NCBI GenBank assembly: GCA_913009335.1
Contig: CAJVXN010000010.1
Span: 1-56,336, forward strand
DNA from: an uncultured bacterium
GTDB taxonomy: Bacteria > Omnitrophota > Gorgyraeia > Ghiorseimicrobiales > Ghiorseimicrobiaceae
Length of the DNA stretch: 56,336 nt
Direction of reading: 5' to 3'
In this document: positions 17,635-28,329 of the stretch, in pieces
Numbering within the stretch: the stretch's first letter is position 1
Layout of the letters: the number at the start of each line of letters is the position of its first letter
Program-made: the position numbers and the translations under genes
Notes under the pieces: generated by a model
What the model saw: only the letters and a program-made list of their open reading frames with translations
What the model was told of the DNA's origin: nothing
Databases searched by the model: none

Positions 17635-17749
17635 GCAAAACGCTCGAAAATTTCTAGAGATATAAATTTTCTTGCAGCTATCGGAGTCATTCAGCCAGAT
17701 AACTTATGTTTAGCCTGCGGCTTCCATAAGTTATGGTTTCATTGAAATG
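17635..17749 (+). repeat. CAGCC-ACTTATG start-codon-proximal hairpin element, copy A
   Basis: ACTCCaATAGC/GCTATcGGAGT stem then AACTTATG..GCCtgcGGC..CATAAGTT ending at downstream ATG. Confidence 0.8.
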
Positions 17750-18553
17750 ATTAACTTAAAAATAAATTCAGGGTTGGCATTAAAACTGAATTTAAAAAAT
17801 TTAGAATTGATCTTTGGAAATGATATCGCTAGCCGGAAAGCTTTAGTGCGTAATGCAAGCGAGATGAAGGATGTTCTTTTAGGTAAAAATGAGCAAATGC
17901 AAGAAGGTATTTATTATATGTATCGCGGTTTATCCCGCATAAATGATTGCGATAAAATACAACGCAATAGCCTGCGATACGATGTGACTGTTATAGCCTC
18001 AGGGTTCCTAGGAGAAGAATTCGTAAAAACTTTCGGACATTACCATTCTAATTCTTATCCTGAAGTTTATGAGATTTTATGGGGGGAGGCATTATGTATT
18101 TTACAGAAGTCCGCTGTAGAGGACCCGTTAAAAATAGAGGATGTTATTTTAATCCGGGCAAAGGCCAAGGAGAAAATTGTAATACCTCCTGGGTATGGGC
18201 ACATTTTGATAAATCCATCTGTTAATCTTCCTTTGGTGAGTGCTAATTGGATATCAGTAAAACTAGAATCTGATTATTCTATATATAAGAAAGCTAAAGG
18301 GGCAGCTTATTTTGTTACGAATAATGACGGAGAATTCGATTTCATTAAAAATAATTCTTATAAAAATTTACCGGATATTCGAGTTATGCATTCGATCCCA
18401 TCTATTGAGGAATTCGGGATTTCTTTTGATAAGCCCATATATAATATTTTGGAAACAGCAGAAAAGTTAGATTTTCTTAATAATCCGGGTAAATATAATT
18501 TCGATAATTGTTTCTTAGCTGATAAAAGAGCATTTAGCGCTATTCCATTATGA
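17747..18553 (+). CDS. Cupin-type glucose-6-phosphate isomerase-like protein
   Basis: KTFGHYHSNSYPEVYEILWGEA...VIPPGYGHILINPS. Confidence 0.8.
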   Translation: MINLKINSGLALKLNLKNLELIFGNDIASRKALVRNASEMKDVLLGKNEQMQEGIYYMYRGLSRINDCDKIQRNSLRYDVTVIASGFLGEEFVKTFGHYHSNSYPEVYEILWGEALCILQKSAVEDPLKIEDVILIRAKAKEKIVIPPGYGHILINPSVNLPLVSANWISVKLESDYSIYKKAKGAAYFVTNNDGEFDFIKNNSYKNLPDIRVMHSIPSIEEFGISFDKPIYNILETAEKLDFLNNPGKYNFDNCFLADKRAFSAIPL

Positions 18554-18606
18554 ACCCCGCCCTTCCTAAGGGCCGGGTTAAATCTAAGAAAGGAAGAGAC
18601 GGGGTG
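18549..18606 (+). repeat. CCCCGCCCTTCCT palindromic junction element, copy 1
   Basis: TGAACCCCGCCCTTCCTAAGGG...AAGAAAGGAAGAGACGGGGTG; near-duplicate at 35279-35334. Confidence 0.8.
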
Positions 18607-19389
18607 AAAGCATTAATCTTAGCAGCAGGATATGCTACGCGTCTATATCCTTTAACACAAAATACACCCAAGCCATTGCTTAAGGTTGCGGGTAGGCCTA
18701 TAATTAATTATCTTATAGATAGTTTAGAGGAGATTGAGAAAATAGATGAAATATTTATTGTAACTAATGATAAATTTTTTGGTAATTTTAAAGATTGGGC
18801 GAAGAATATCAAATTTAGCAAGAAGAGAAAAAAATCCAATCCGCGCATAAAAATAATTAATGATGGAACTAAGGAGGAGTCAGCGCGTATCGGCGCAGTG
18901 GGTGATATAGATTTTGTGATTCAAAAAGAAAAAATCCGTGATGATCTTTTAATTTTAGGGGGGGATAATCTTTTTACCTGGAGATTGAATGATTTTCTAA
19001 AGAGTGCCTTGAAAAATAAGCCTTCGCTTTTAATAGGTTTGCATAATATCGGCAATAAAAGCTTAGCTTCAAAGTACGGAGTAGTAAAGATAGATAAAAA
19101 TAGCCGCGTAGCTAATTTTTGCGAGAAGCCAAAAATACCTGAGTCAACACTCGTTGCGATGTGTCTTTATTATATGCCGCGGGAAAAATTAGGATTAACT
19201 GCTGAATATTTAAAAAAGGCCAAAAGTTTGCGCAAAAATGATGCCACGGGTAATTATATCGATTGGTTGTATAAAAAAGAGCCGGTGTTTGTTTATGTGT
19301 TTCGTGGTCATTGGTATGATATCGGAGATATTGATTCCTATAAGAAAGCCGATGAGATATTTACGCGGTTTTTGGGTATAAAAAGATAA
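18604..19389 (+). CDS. Nucleotidyltransferase (glucose-1-phosphate thymidylyltransferase-like)
   Basis: VKALILAAGYATRLYPLTQNTPKPLLKVAGRPI; GTG start at end of palindromic element. Confidence 0.9.
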   Translation: MKALILAAGYATRLYPLTQNTPKPLLKVAGRPIINYLIDSLEEIEKIDEIFIVTNDKFFGNFKDWAKNIKFSKKRKKSNPRIKIINDGTKEESARIGAVGDIDFVIQKEKIRDDLLILGGDNLFTWRLNDFLKSALKNKPSLLIGLHNIGNKSLASKYGVVKIDKNSRVANFCEKPKIPESTLVAMCLYYMPREKLGLTAEYLKKAKSLRKNDATGNYIDWLYKKEPVFVYVFRGHWYDIGDIDSYKKADEIFTRFLGIKR

Positions 19390-19419
19390 ACACCAAAGTA
19401 TAATTAAGTAGATGTTTAA

Positions 19420-19446
19420 TTTTACCCCGCCGTGGGCGGGGTAAAA
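19420..19446 (+). terminator. Perfect 12-bp hairpin, possible bidirectional terminator
   Basis: TTTTACCCCGCC-gtg-GGCGGGGTAAAA. Confidence 0.5.
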
Positions 19447-19510
19447 CTCGCAGTTATAAGTTACATCGTTAATACTCTGTAATTTATCTGCTCATCTTGA
19501 GGAGGATTTT

Positions 19511-20674
19511 GTGAAAAAGGTACATAAACGTATGTTTAGTTCTGAATCTGTAACTGAGGGGCATCCGGATAAGGTTTGTGATCAGATATCTGATGCTGTT
19601 TTAGATAGTGTTTTAAAACAGGATCCTACAGGTAGAGTTGCCTGTGAGACTTATATCACAATGGGATTAACCATAGTAGGCGGCGAGATAACTACTGATG
19701 GTTATGTTGATGTTCATAATTTAGTAAGAGGTGTTTTAAAAGATATTGGATATACGCATACACGGTATGGACTTGATTATGAGACATGCGCGGTATTAAA
19801 TGCTATTCATAATCAATCTCCGGATATTGCCCAGGGAGTGGATACAGGCGGGGCAGGAGATCAGGGAATGATGTTTGGCTATGCCTGTGATGAAACGCCT
19901 GATTTAATGCCTATGCCTATACATCTGGCACATAGACTTTCTGAGCGTCTCGCGCAGGTACGTAAAGAAGGAATTCTAGATTATCTGGGTCCGGATGGAA
20001 AGACTCAGGTTGCTGTTGTCTATGAGAATGATGTGCCCAAGAGAGTAGATTCTGTAGTTATTGCTTCTCAGCATACCGAAGATATTTTAGATAAATCGGG
20101 TCAGTTTATTACTCAAAAATCAAGAAATGAAATAATCAGAGCGATCGCAAAGCCTATATTGAAGGATTTAGTCGATAAAAATACAAAGTATTATATTAAT
20201 CAGACCGGTAAGTTCCTTGTTGGCGGTCCGCAGTCTGATACGGGTATGACCGGTCGTAAGATCATTGTTGATACATATGGAGGGACAGTTTCTCACGGAG
20301 GCGGTGCTTTTTCCGGAAAAGATCCCACGAAGGTTGATAGGTCCGCGGCTTATATGACGCGCTATATTGCAAAGAATATTGTTGCTGCAAAATTAGCTAA
20401 GAAGTGTTTTATACAGTTGGCTTATGTTATTGGAAAAGCTGATCCTCTTTCAATAATGGTCGAGACTTATGGGACAAGTGATATTCCTGAGGACAAATTA
20501 ATAAAATTAATCCGTAAACATTTTGAATTAACACCTAAAGGGATAATTGGTAGTCTTGATTTGCTCAAGCCCAGATATAGAAAAACCGCAGCTTATGGTC
20601 ACTTCGGAAGAAGCAGTGAAGGTTTTACATGGGAAAGAACTGATAAAATAAAGGCATTATTAAAAGACGCTTAA
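19511..20674 (+). CDS. metK: S-adenosylmethionine synthase
   Basis: [42 protein letters not shown]. Confidence 0.98.
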   Translation: MKKVHKRMFSSESVTEGHPDKVCDQISDAVLDSVLKQDPTGRVACETYITMGLTIVGGEITTDGYVDVHNLVRGVLKDIGYTHTRYGLDYETCAVLNAIHNQSPDIAQGVDTGGAGDQGMMFGYACDETPDLMPMPIHLAHRLSERLAQVRKEGILDYLGPDGKTQVAVVYENDVPKRVDSVVIASQHTEDILDKSGQFITQKSRNEIIRAIAKPILKDLVDKNTKYYINQTGKFLVGGPQSDTGMTGRKIIVDTYGGTVSHGGGAFSGKDPTKVDRSAAYMTRYIAKNIVAAKLAKKCFIQLAYVIGKADPLSIMVETYGTSDIPEDKLIKLIRKHFELTPKGIIGSLDLLKPRYRKTAAYGHFGRSSEGFTWERTDKIKALLKDA

Positions 20675-20747
20675 AAATTAAAGTTTTATTTTGTTATTAG
20701 GTAAGTATGTAAAATATAAATTAATCTATAAGTAAATAGGAGGTTAA

Positions 20748-22001
<1,254 letters not shown>

Positions 22002-22082
22002 GGATAGCTAAAATATTTTGTATTTATGCGTCTAAACAATTAAATGAAGTAGGTTATTTTTAAACGAACATGATTTTTAGTA

Positions 22083-22210
22083 AAAGATCTTGAACAATTT
22101 CGGGAATTCAAACGTGGAAACATTTGGACGGCGAGGATGTCCGAGTTCGTCCCGCGGGCGTAAGCCCCGACGAACGAGTTCCGCAGCCGCCAAAATTGTG
22201 GAAGATCTTT
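22083..22210 (+). repeat. Large structured intergenic element between ahcY and pfkA
   Basis: AAAGATCTTgaACAATTT / AAATTGTggAAGATCTTT outer inverted repeat; inner GTTCGTC/GACGAAC and GGGCgtaaGCCC stems. Confidence 0.75.
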
Positions 22211-22294
22211 ACGTTAAAAAAATCGTCCTGAGTGAAAAAATAGCCAGGTTTATTTAAATGAAACAATACAAGATATTTTAACTGGGGAAAGTAA

Positions 22295-23260
22295 ATGGGC
22301 ATAAAGAAAATAGGCGTTTTAACCTCTGGCGGCGATGGTTCAGGGATGAATGCTGCCATTAGAAGCGTGGTTAGATATGCGACTCACCAGAAGCTTGGGG
22401 TAGTTGGGATTATGCGCGGCTATCAGGGTTTAATTGATGATGAGGTAATAGAATTAACACATCGCTCTGTCTCAGGTATTATAAGTAAGGGTGGTACGAT
22501 TTTAAAAACTGCCCGATGCCCTGAGTTTTTAAAAGACGAAGGCAAAGAAAGAGCGGTTAAGACAATAAAAAAGCATAATATTGACGCCTTGGTTATTATC
22601 GGCGGGAATGGTAGTTATCAGGGAGCGCATGCGTTATTTACAAAACATGGTGTTGCCTGCGTGTGTCTTCCCGGAACAATTGATAACGATATAGGCGCAA
22701 CAGATGCTACAATCGGTTCCGATACAGCTGTAAATACCGCGCTTGAGGCTATTGATAAAATTCGCGATACATGCACTTCTATGGAGAGAATTTTTGTTGT
22801 AGAAGTAATGGGTAGAGATTGTGGTTTTATTGCTATTCAGGTAGCAATCGGGGGCGGGGCGGAAAATGTCTTAATTCCGGAGAAGAAATTTGATATAAAG
22901 GAGATTGCCGAAAATATTACAGAAGGCAACATCCGGGGTAAAATAAGCTGGATAATTATTGTTGCCGAGGGTGCAGCGCGAGCCGATGATATCGCCAATA
23001 AAATTACAGAATTAACTAATCTTGAGACACGAGTTGCTGTTCTGGGCCATGTTCAAAGAGGGGGAATCCCGACGGCAAAAGATAGAATTTTAGCCACGCG
23101 TCTTGGAGCTGCGGCAGTAGATTTATTATTAAAAGGTCAATTCGGTAAGGCTGTCGGCGTATTAAATGATGAAATAAATGCCGTGTCTTTGGACGTAGCG
23201 TTTAAGAAAAAAGAATTAAAAGTAGATAATCTTTGCCAGTTGATTAAAATACTAACATAA
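22295..23260 (+). CDS. pfkA: 6-phosphofructokinase
   Basis: IGVLTSGGDGSGMNAAIRSVVR; LPGTIDNDIGATDATIGSDTA. Confidence 0.94.
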   Translation: MGIKKIGVLTSGGDGSGMNAAIRSVVRYATHQKLGVVGIMRGYQGLIDDEVIELTHRSVSGIISKGGTILKTARCPEFLKDEGKERAVKTIKKHNIDALVIIGGNGSYQGAHALFTKHGVACVCLPGTIDNDIGATDATIGSDTAVNTALEAIDKIRDTCTSMERIFVVEVMGRDCGFIAIQVAIGGGAENVLIPEKKFDIKEIAENITEGNIRGKISWIIIVAEGAARADDIANKITELTNLETRVAVLGHVQRGGIPTAKDRILATRLGAAAVDLLLKGQFGKAVGVLNDEINAVSLDVAFKKKELKVDNLCQLIKILT

Positions 23261-23279
23261 AAAATAGGAGATAAGGATA

Positions 23280-24584
23280 ATGACGGACATCGATAATTTA
23301 GTAAAAGATTTAATTTTAGAAGTTGATATAAGCAAAAAGAAAGAGCATTTCTTAAAAATTTGGCAGGTTGCCCAGGATGCCGGCGTATATCCTGCTTCAA
23401 TCCATGATTTCTATATTGCCCGCGGCAAGGGAGAATTTTCAGGATTTACAGTGCCTGCGATAAATATAAGAGGTCTTACGTATGTTTTAGCCCGCGCGAT
23501 TATACGCGTAGCTAAGAAACATAATGCCGGTGCTTTTATTTTTGAGATTGCTAAGTCAGAGATGGGGTATACTGATCAGCGCCCTGTTGAATATTGCGGT
23601 GTATGCCTGGCCGCAGCGGTTAAGGAAGGATATAAAGGGCCGATATTTATTCAAGCTGATCATACACAAGTAAACCCCAAAAAATACAAAGAATCTCCGA
23701 ATAAGGAGATGGATAATTTAAAAACTTTGATTAAAGAGGCTGTAGATTCAGGATTTTATAATATTGATATTGATTCATCAACCCTGGTTGATTTGACAAA
23801 GACGGATAAAAAAGAAGAGCAGCGTTTAAATTATGAAGCATGTGCCGAGCTCACAAAATATATTAGAAGTATTGAGCCTGAAGGTATTACGGTTTCAGTG
23901 GGAGGAGAGATAGGAGAAGTAGGAAGTGCCAATTCAACGCCCGAAGAATTAGAGGCTTTTATGGATGGGTATGAAGAATATTTGGGAGACGATGCCGGAA
24001 TGAGTAAAGTTAGTGTTCAGACTGGTACTTCTCATGGTGGAATTGTTTTGCCTGATGGAAGCATTGCTAAAGTAAAACTTGATTTTGATACTCTAAAGAT
24101 ACTTTCAGAGCTTGCGCGCGTAAAACATGGCATGGGAGGGGCAGTGCAGCATGGAGCATCTACTCTTCCGGATGATGCCTTTGGAAAGTTTCCCGAGGTT
24201 GAGACGGTAGAAGTACATTTGGCAACACAATTCCAAAATATGATTTTTGAAAGCGAGGCTTTTCCTGTTGAGTTAAAGAAGAAGATATATTCCTGGCTCG
24301 GTGAGAATTTATCTTCTGAAAAAAAAGAGGGTGAGACAGAAGACCAATTTATCTATAAAACCAGGAAAAAAGCATTGGGAGCTTTTAAGAATGATTTGAC
24401 TAATTTATCAGATGAAATACATTCTAAAATAGGAAAAGAATTAGAGGATAAATTTGATTTTCTGTTTCAGAAATTAAAAATTCAGAATACTAAAGAATTA
24501 ATTGATAAATATATAAAATTTGTAAAAGTTGTGCCAAATGTTACATCACACGCAGGTGAGATTGATGCCTCCGGCGCAGATTAA
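23280..24584 (+). CDS. Class II (fructose-bisphosphate) aldolase-family protein, long form
   Basis: IFIQADHTQVN, IDIDSSTLVDL, VSVGGEIGEVG, VQTGTSHGG; follows pfkA. Confidence 0.8.
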   Translation: MTDIDNLVKDLILEVDISKKKEHFLKIWQVAQDAGVYPASIHDFYIARGKGEFSGFTVPAINIRGLTYVLARAIIRVAKKHNAGAFIFEIAKSEMGYTDQRPVEYCGVCLAAAVKEGYKGPIFIQADHTQVNPKKYKESPNKEMDNLKTLIKEAVDSGFYNIDIDSSTLVDLTKTDKKEEQRLNYEACAELTKYIRSIEPEGITVSVGGEIGEVGSANSTPEELEAFMDGYEEYLGDDAGMSKVSVQTGTSHGGIVLPDGSIAKVKLDFDTLKILSELARVKHGMGGAVQHGASTLPDDAFGKFPEVETVEVHLATQFQNMIFESEAFPVELKKKIYSWLGENLSSEKKEGETEDQFIYKTRKKALGAFKNDLTNLSDEIHSKIGKELEDKFDFLFQKLKIQNTKELIDKYIKFVKVVPNVTSHAGEIDASGAD

Positions 24585-24630
24585 CCCAAATTTTTCAATA
24601 GAAAAATTAGCCCGTAGGGCCGACTGATAA

Positions 24631-24773
24631 TACCCCACCTTTAAAGGAATGAGGTGGGTATATCCCCGTGGATTAAATCTCGACGAGATTTAATCATGCT
24701 TGCCCTGAGGAATTCCAAGAGAATTCCCAGGATTAAGTCCCCGCAATCTTTTAGATTGCAGGGGATCGGGGTA
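24631..24773 (+). repeat. Multi-hairpin palindromic region in ilvD leader
   Basis: TACCCcACCT/AGGTGGGTA; outer TATCCCCG/CGGGGTA enclosing ATTAAATCTC/GAGATTTAAT, GGAATTC/GAATTCC and CCCCGCAATCT/AGATTGCaGGGG. Confidence 0.75.
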
Positions 24774-24865
24774 ACCAAAATTTTTGCATTGCACTTTTTT
24801 CTTCCGGCTAATCCGTTGATATTGTTCTTGTAATGCAAAAATTGGCTAAAACAAATGAGGTATAT

Positions 24866-26518
24866 ATGCGTTCAGACAGGATTAAAAAAGGGATAGAGCG
24901 TGTTCCGCATCGTGCACTTTTATATGCCACAGGTATAAGAAAAAAATCACTCAGTAAGCCGTTTATACTGGTGGCGACTTCTTTTTCGGATATAATCCCC
25001 GGCCATATCGGCATGAGGGATTTAGAAAGATTTATTGAAAGGGGAGTATGTTCTGCGGGTGGGGTTCCTTTTTTCTCAGGGATTCCTGGTATATGTGATG
25101 GTATTGCCATGGGGCATTTGGGAATGCATTATTCTTTACCTTCACGTGAGCTTATTGCGGATTCGCTTGAATCAGTAGTTCAGGCGCATGCGTTTGACGG
25201 AGTGGTTTGTCTGACGAATTGTGATAAGATTACTCCCGGTATGCTTATGGCAGCAGCCCGTCTAAACGTTCCCACTATAATTGTGACTGCCGGGCCGATG
25301 CTCTCGGGTAAAATGGGCTCAAGAAAGCTTGCGTTTGTGCATGATACCTTTGAAGCTTTAGCGCGTGCAAAAAAAGGTGAGATTTCAAAGGATGAGCTTA
25401 GTTGTTTAGAACAGGAGGCTTGTCCCGGTGCCGGATCATGCCAGGGGTTATATACGGCAAATACCATGTCTTGCGTTACCGAATCTTTAGGTATGTCTTT
25501 AACGGGTTGCGCGACATCATTATCAGTGCTTGCTAAGAAAAAAAGAATAGCGGAAGAATCAGGTGAGAAAATAGTCGAGCTAGTGCGTAAAAATATAAAA
25601 CCTCGCGATATAATGATAAAGGATGCTTTTGAGAACGCAATAATGGTGGATATGGCTTTAGGTGGTTCTACAAATACAGTATTGCATATTAAGGCAATCG
25701 CGCATGAGGCGGGGATAGATTTGCCGCTTAAGACGTTTGATAGATTGAGCAAAAAAGTACCGAATATTTCCTGTATTGAGCCGGCAGGGCTGCATATGAT
25801 GGAAGATTTAGAGTATGCCGGAGGAATTCCCGCAGTTTTAAAAAGACTAAAGAATAAAATCCATAACGTGCCTACTTTAAACGGTAAAACAACAAAACAA
25901 ATAGCGGATGAGGCTAGAATTATTGATGATGATGTTATAAGAACAGAGAAGAAAGCATATCGTAAGGAAGGCGGTATTGCTGTTTTATACGGTAACATTG
26001 CTCCTGACGGTGCCGTGGTTAAGCAATCAGCAGTATCTTTAAAGATGATGAAATTTACCGGGCGCGCGCGTACTTATAATTCGGAAGAAGCTGCCATGAA
26101 AGATATATTAGGGCGTAAAATTAAAAAAGGTGATTGTGTAGTTATTCGTTATGAAGGGCCTAAAGGCGGTCCTGGCATGCGTGAGATGCTTGCGCCTACT
26201 TCTGCAATCGTGGGCCTGGGTTTAGAAGATGATGTTGCTCTTATTACCGATGGAAGATTTTCCGGGGGCACCAAAGGCCCATGTATCGGACATATTTCAC
26301 CGGAAGCAGCAGCAGGGGGCGTTATCGCGCTAATAGAAGACGGTGATAAAATCCAAATAGATATTACAAAACGAAAACTTACTCTTTGCGTAGATGCTGA
26401 AGAATTAAAAAAGCGTAAGCGTAAGTTAAAAATTATTAAACCTAAAATAACAACTGGATATCTTGCAAGGTATGCAAAGTTGGTTACTTCAGCCAGCACA
26501 GGAGCAATAGTTAAGTGA
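24866..26518 (+). CDS. ilvD: Dihydroxy-acid dehydratase
   Basis: [43 protein letters not shown]. Confidence 0.97.
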   Translation: MRSDRIKKGIERVPHRALLYATGIRKKSLSKPFILVATSFSDIIPGHIGMRDLERFIERGVCSAGGVPFFSGIPGICDGIAMGHLGMHYSLPSRELIADSLESVVQAHAFDGVVCLTNCDKITPGMLMAAARLNVPTIIVTAGPMLSGKMGSRKLAFVHDTFEALARAKKGEISKDELSCLEQEACPGAGSCQGLYTANTMSCVTESLGMSLTGCATSLSVLAKKKRIAEESGEKIVELVRKNIKPRDIMIKDAFENAIMVDMALGGSTNTVLHIKAIAHEAGIDLPLKTFDRLSKKVPNISCIEPAGLHMMEDLEYAGGIPAVLKRLKNKIHNVPTLNGKTTKQIADEARIIDDDVIRTEKKAYRKEGGIAVLYGNIAPDGAVVKQSAVSLKMMKFTGRARTYNSEEAAMKDILGRKIKKGDCVVIRYEGPKGGPGMREMLAPTSAIVGLGLEDDVALITDGRFSGGTKGPCIGHISPEAAAGGVIALIEDGDKIQIDITKRKLTLCVDAEELKKRKRKLKIIKPKITTGYLARYAKLVTSASTGAIVK

Positions 26519-26593
26519 GAACATGCTTTACAGAACGGAGTGATGTAAAGTATAAGTGTGAACTAATCCTTGACATCTTTGATGTCAAGGATC

Positions 26594-26657
26594 AAATTCA
26601 GCCGAATGACTTATGGTGGCCTATGGCAACACATAAGTCATGGCTTCATTCGATATG
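26594..26657 (+). repeat. CAGCC-ACTTATG start-codon-proximal hairpin element, copy B
   Basis: ATTCAGCCGAATGACTTATGgtgGCCtatGGCaacaCATAAGTCATGGCTTCATTCGATATG; GACTTATG/CATAAGTC covaries with copy A. Confidence 0.8.
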
Positions 26658-28322
26658 AAAATAACTGGTGCGGAGATTTTTGTTCAGGCATTACTTAAAG
26701 AAAATGTTAAGGTATTATTTGGTTATCCGGGAGGAGTCGTTCTCCCTGTCTTTGATAAACTTTATGATGCTCCGATTAAATTTATTTTAACCAGGCATGA
26801 ACAGGCAGCAGCTCATGCTGCGGATGGTTATGCCCGCGTAACGGGAAAGACAGGGGTTTGTATCGCAACTTCCGGCCCGGGGGCCACAAATCTTGTTACA
26901 GGTATAGCTACAGCGTATATGGATTCTATACCGATGGTTGCTTTTACCGGCCAGGTAAAAACCAGCCTAATCGGTAACGATGCCTTTCAGGAGGCAGATG
27001 TTACAGGAATAACGCGCCCGATTACTAAATATAATTATTTAGTCAAGGATGTAAAACATTTAGCTTGTATTATAAAAGAGGCGTTTCATATCGCCTCAAC
27101 CGGCCGGCCTGGCCCCGTTGTTATTGATTTGCCTGTTGATATTCAAAATGCCTCAGCCGAATTTAAATATCCTGATGTCTGTAAAATAAGAAGTTATAAC
27201 CCTACTTATTTCGGCCATCCGGGACAGATTAAGAAAGCATCTAAATTAATCGCAAAGGCCAAGCGTCCTATAATTTATGCCGGAGGCGGTGTAATTATCT
27301 CAGAGGCAAATAAGGAATTAAAAGAGCTGGCTGAAAAAATTAATGCTCCGGTGACAACTACGCTTATGGGTCTGGGCGGGTTTGATGAAAGACATAAGTT
27401 ATCTTTAGGTATGTTAGGAATGCATGGTACGGCTTATGCAAATTATGCCATAATGGAGTCTGACTTAATAATTGCTGTGGGTGCTAGATTTGACGATAGA
27501 GTTACCGGGCGTCTTGATACTTTTGCTCCGCACGCAAAGATTATCCATATTGATATTGATCCTTCATCTATCAGCAAGAATGTTAAGGTTGATATTCCTA
27601 TAGTGGGAGACGCAAAGAATATTTTAGAAAAATTAAATAAGGCTATAACTCCGCCTGATACAAAGGCCTGGCTTAAGCAGGTATTTGATTGGAAGGAAAA
27701 GCACCCCCTTAAATATAAAGATGATGATAAATTAAGACCGCAGTTTGTTGTAGAGAAGATTTATGAGGTAACTAAGGGAGATGCCATAATTACAACTGAG
27801 GTAGGTCAGAACCAGATGTGGGCGGCTCAGTGGTATAAATATACCTCACCCCGTAGTTATATCTCAAGCGGTGGATTAGGTACTATGGGTTATGGTTTTC
27901 CGGCCGCAATCGGGGCACAGCTGGGAAAGCCGGGAAAATTAGTTTTTGATATCGCAGGAGACGGTTCTATCCAGATGAATATTCAGGAACTCTCAACCGC
28001 GGTTAATAATAAACTACCTGTAAAAATAGCTATACTAAATAATGGATTCTTGGGGATGGTTAGGCAGTGGCAGCAGTTATTTTATCATCGTAGATATTCT
28101 CAGACAGAGCTTAAAAATCCTGATTTTGTAAAATTAGCTGAGGCTTACGGTGCTGTTGGATTGCGTATTACAAAGAAAGAGGATGTTGTCCCCGCAATAA
28201 AGAAGGCGATATCTATTGATAATACAGTTTTACTTGATTTTGTTGTTGAGCCGGAAGAAAATGTATTTCCTATGGTTCCGGCAGGTGAAGCCATCAACCG
28301 TATGATGGGTGGCATGGCTTAA
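26655..28322 (+). CDS. ilvB: Acetolactate synthase large subunit
   Basis: [27 protein letters not shown]; ThDP motif [12 protein letters not shown]. Confidence 0.96.
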   Translation: MKITGAEIFVQALLKENVKVLFGYPGGVVLPVFDKLYDAPIKFILTRHEQAAAHAADGYARVTGKTGVCIATSGPGATNLVTGIATAYMDSIPMVAFTGQVKTSLIGNDAFQEADVTGITRPITKYNYLVKDVKHLACIIKEAFHIASTGRPGPVVIDLPVDIQNASAEFKYPDVCKIRSYNPTYFGHPGQIKKASKLIAKAKRPIIYAGGGVIISEANKELKELAEKINAPVTTTLMGLGGFDERHKLSLGMLGMHGTAYANYAIMESDLIIAVGARFDDRVTGRLDTFAPHAKIIHIDIDPSSISKNVKVDIPIVGDAKNILEKLNKAITPPDTKAWLKQVFDWKEKHPLKYKDDDKLRPQFVVEKIYEVTKGDAIITTEVGQNQMWAAQWYKYTSPRSYISSGGLGTMGYGFPAAIGAQLGKPGKLVFDIAGDGSIQMNIQELSTAVNNKLPVKIAILNNGFLGMVRQWQQLFYHRRYSQTELKNPDFVKLAEAYGAVGLRITKKEDVVPAIKKAISIDNTVLLDFVVEPEENVFPMVPAGEAINRMMGGMA

Positions 28323-28329
28323 ACTATCT

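Noticed and set aside
19390-19510. SAM riboswitch upstream of metK
   Set aside because: Looked for SAM-I/II/SAH-like motifs; only a GC-rich terminator-like hairpin was visible.
25180-25998. 272-aa antisense ORF over ilvD (and similar antisense ORFs, e.g. 21077-21721, 33307-33909)
   Set aside because: Shadow ORFs opposite clear enzyme genes; composition follows codon bias of the sense gene.
24585-26654. T-box or leader-peptide attenuator for ilvD/ilvB
   Set aside because: No T-box AGGGTGGNACCGCG motif and no Ile/Val/Leu-rich leader peptide were found; only palindromic elements.
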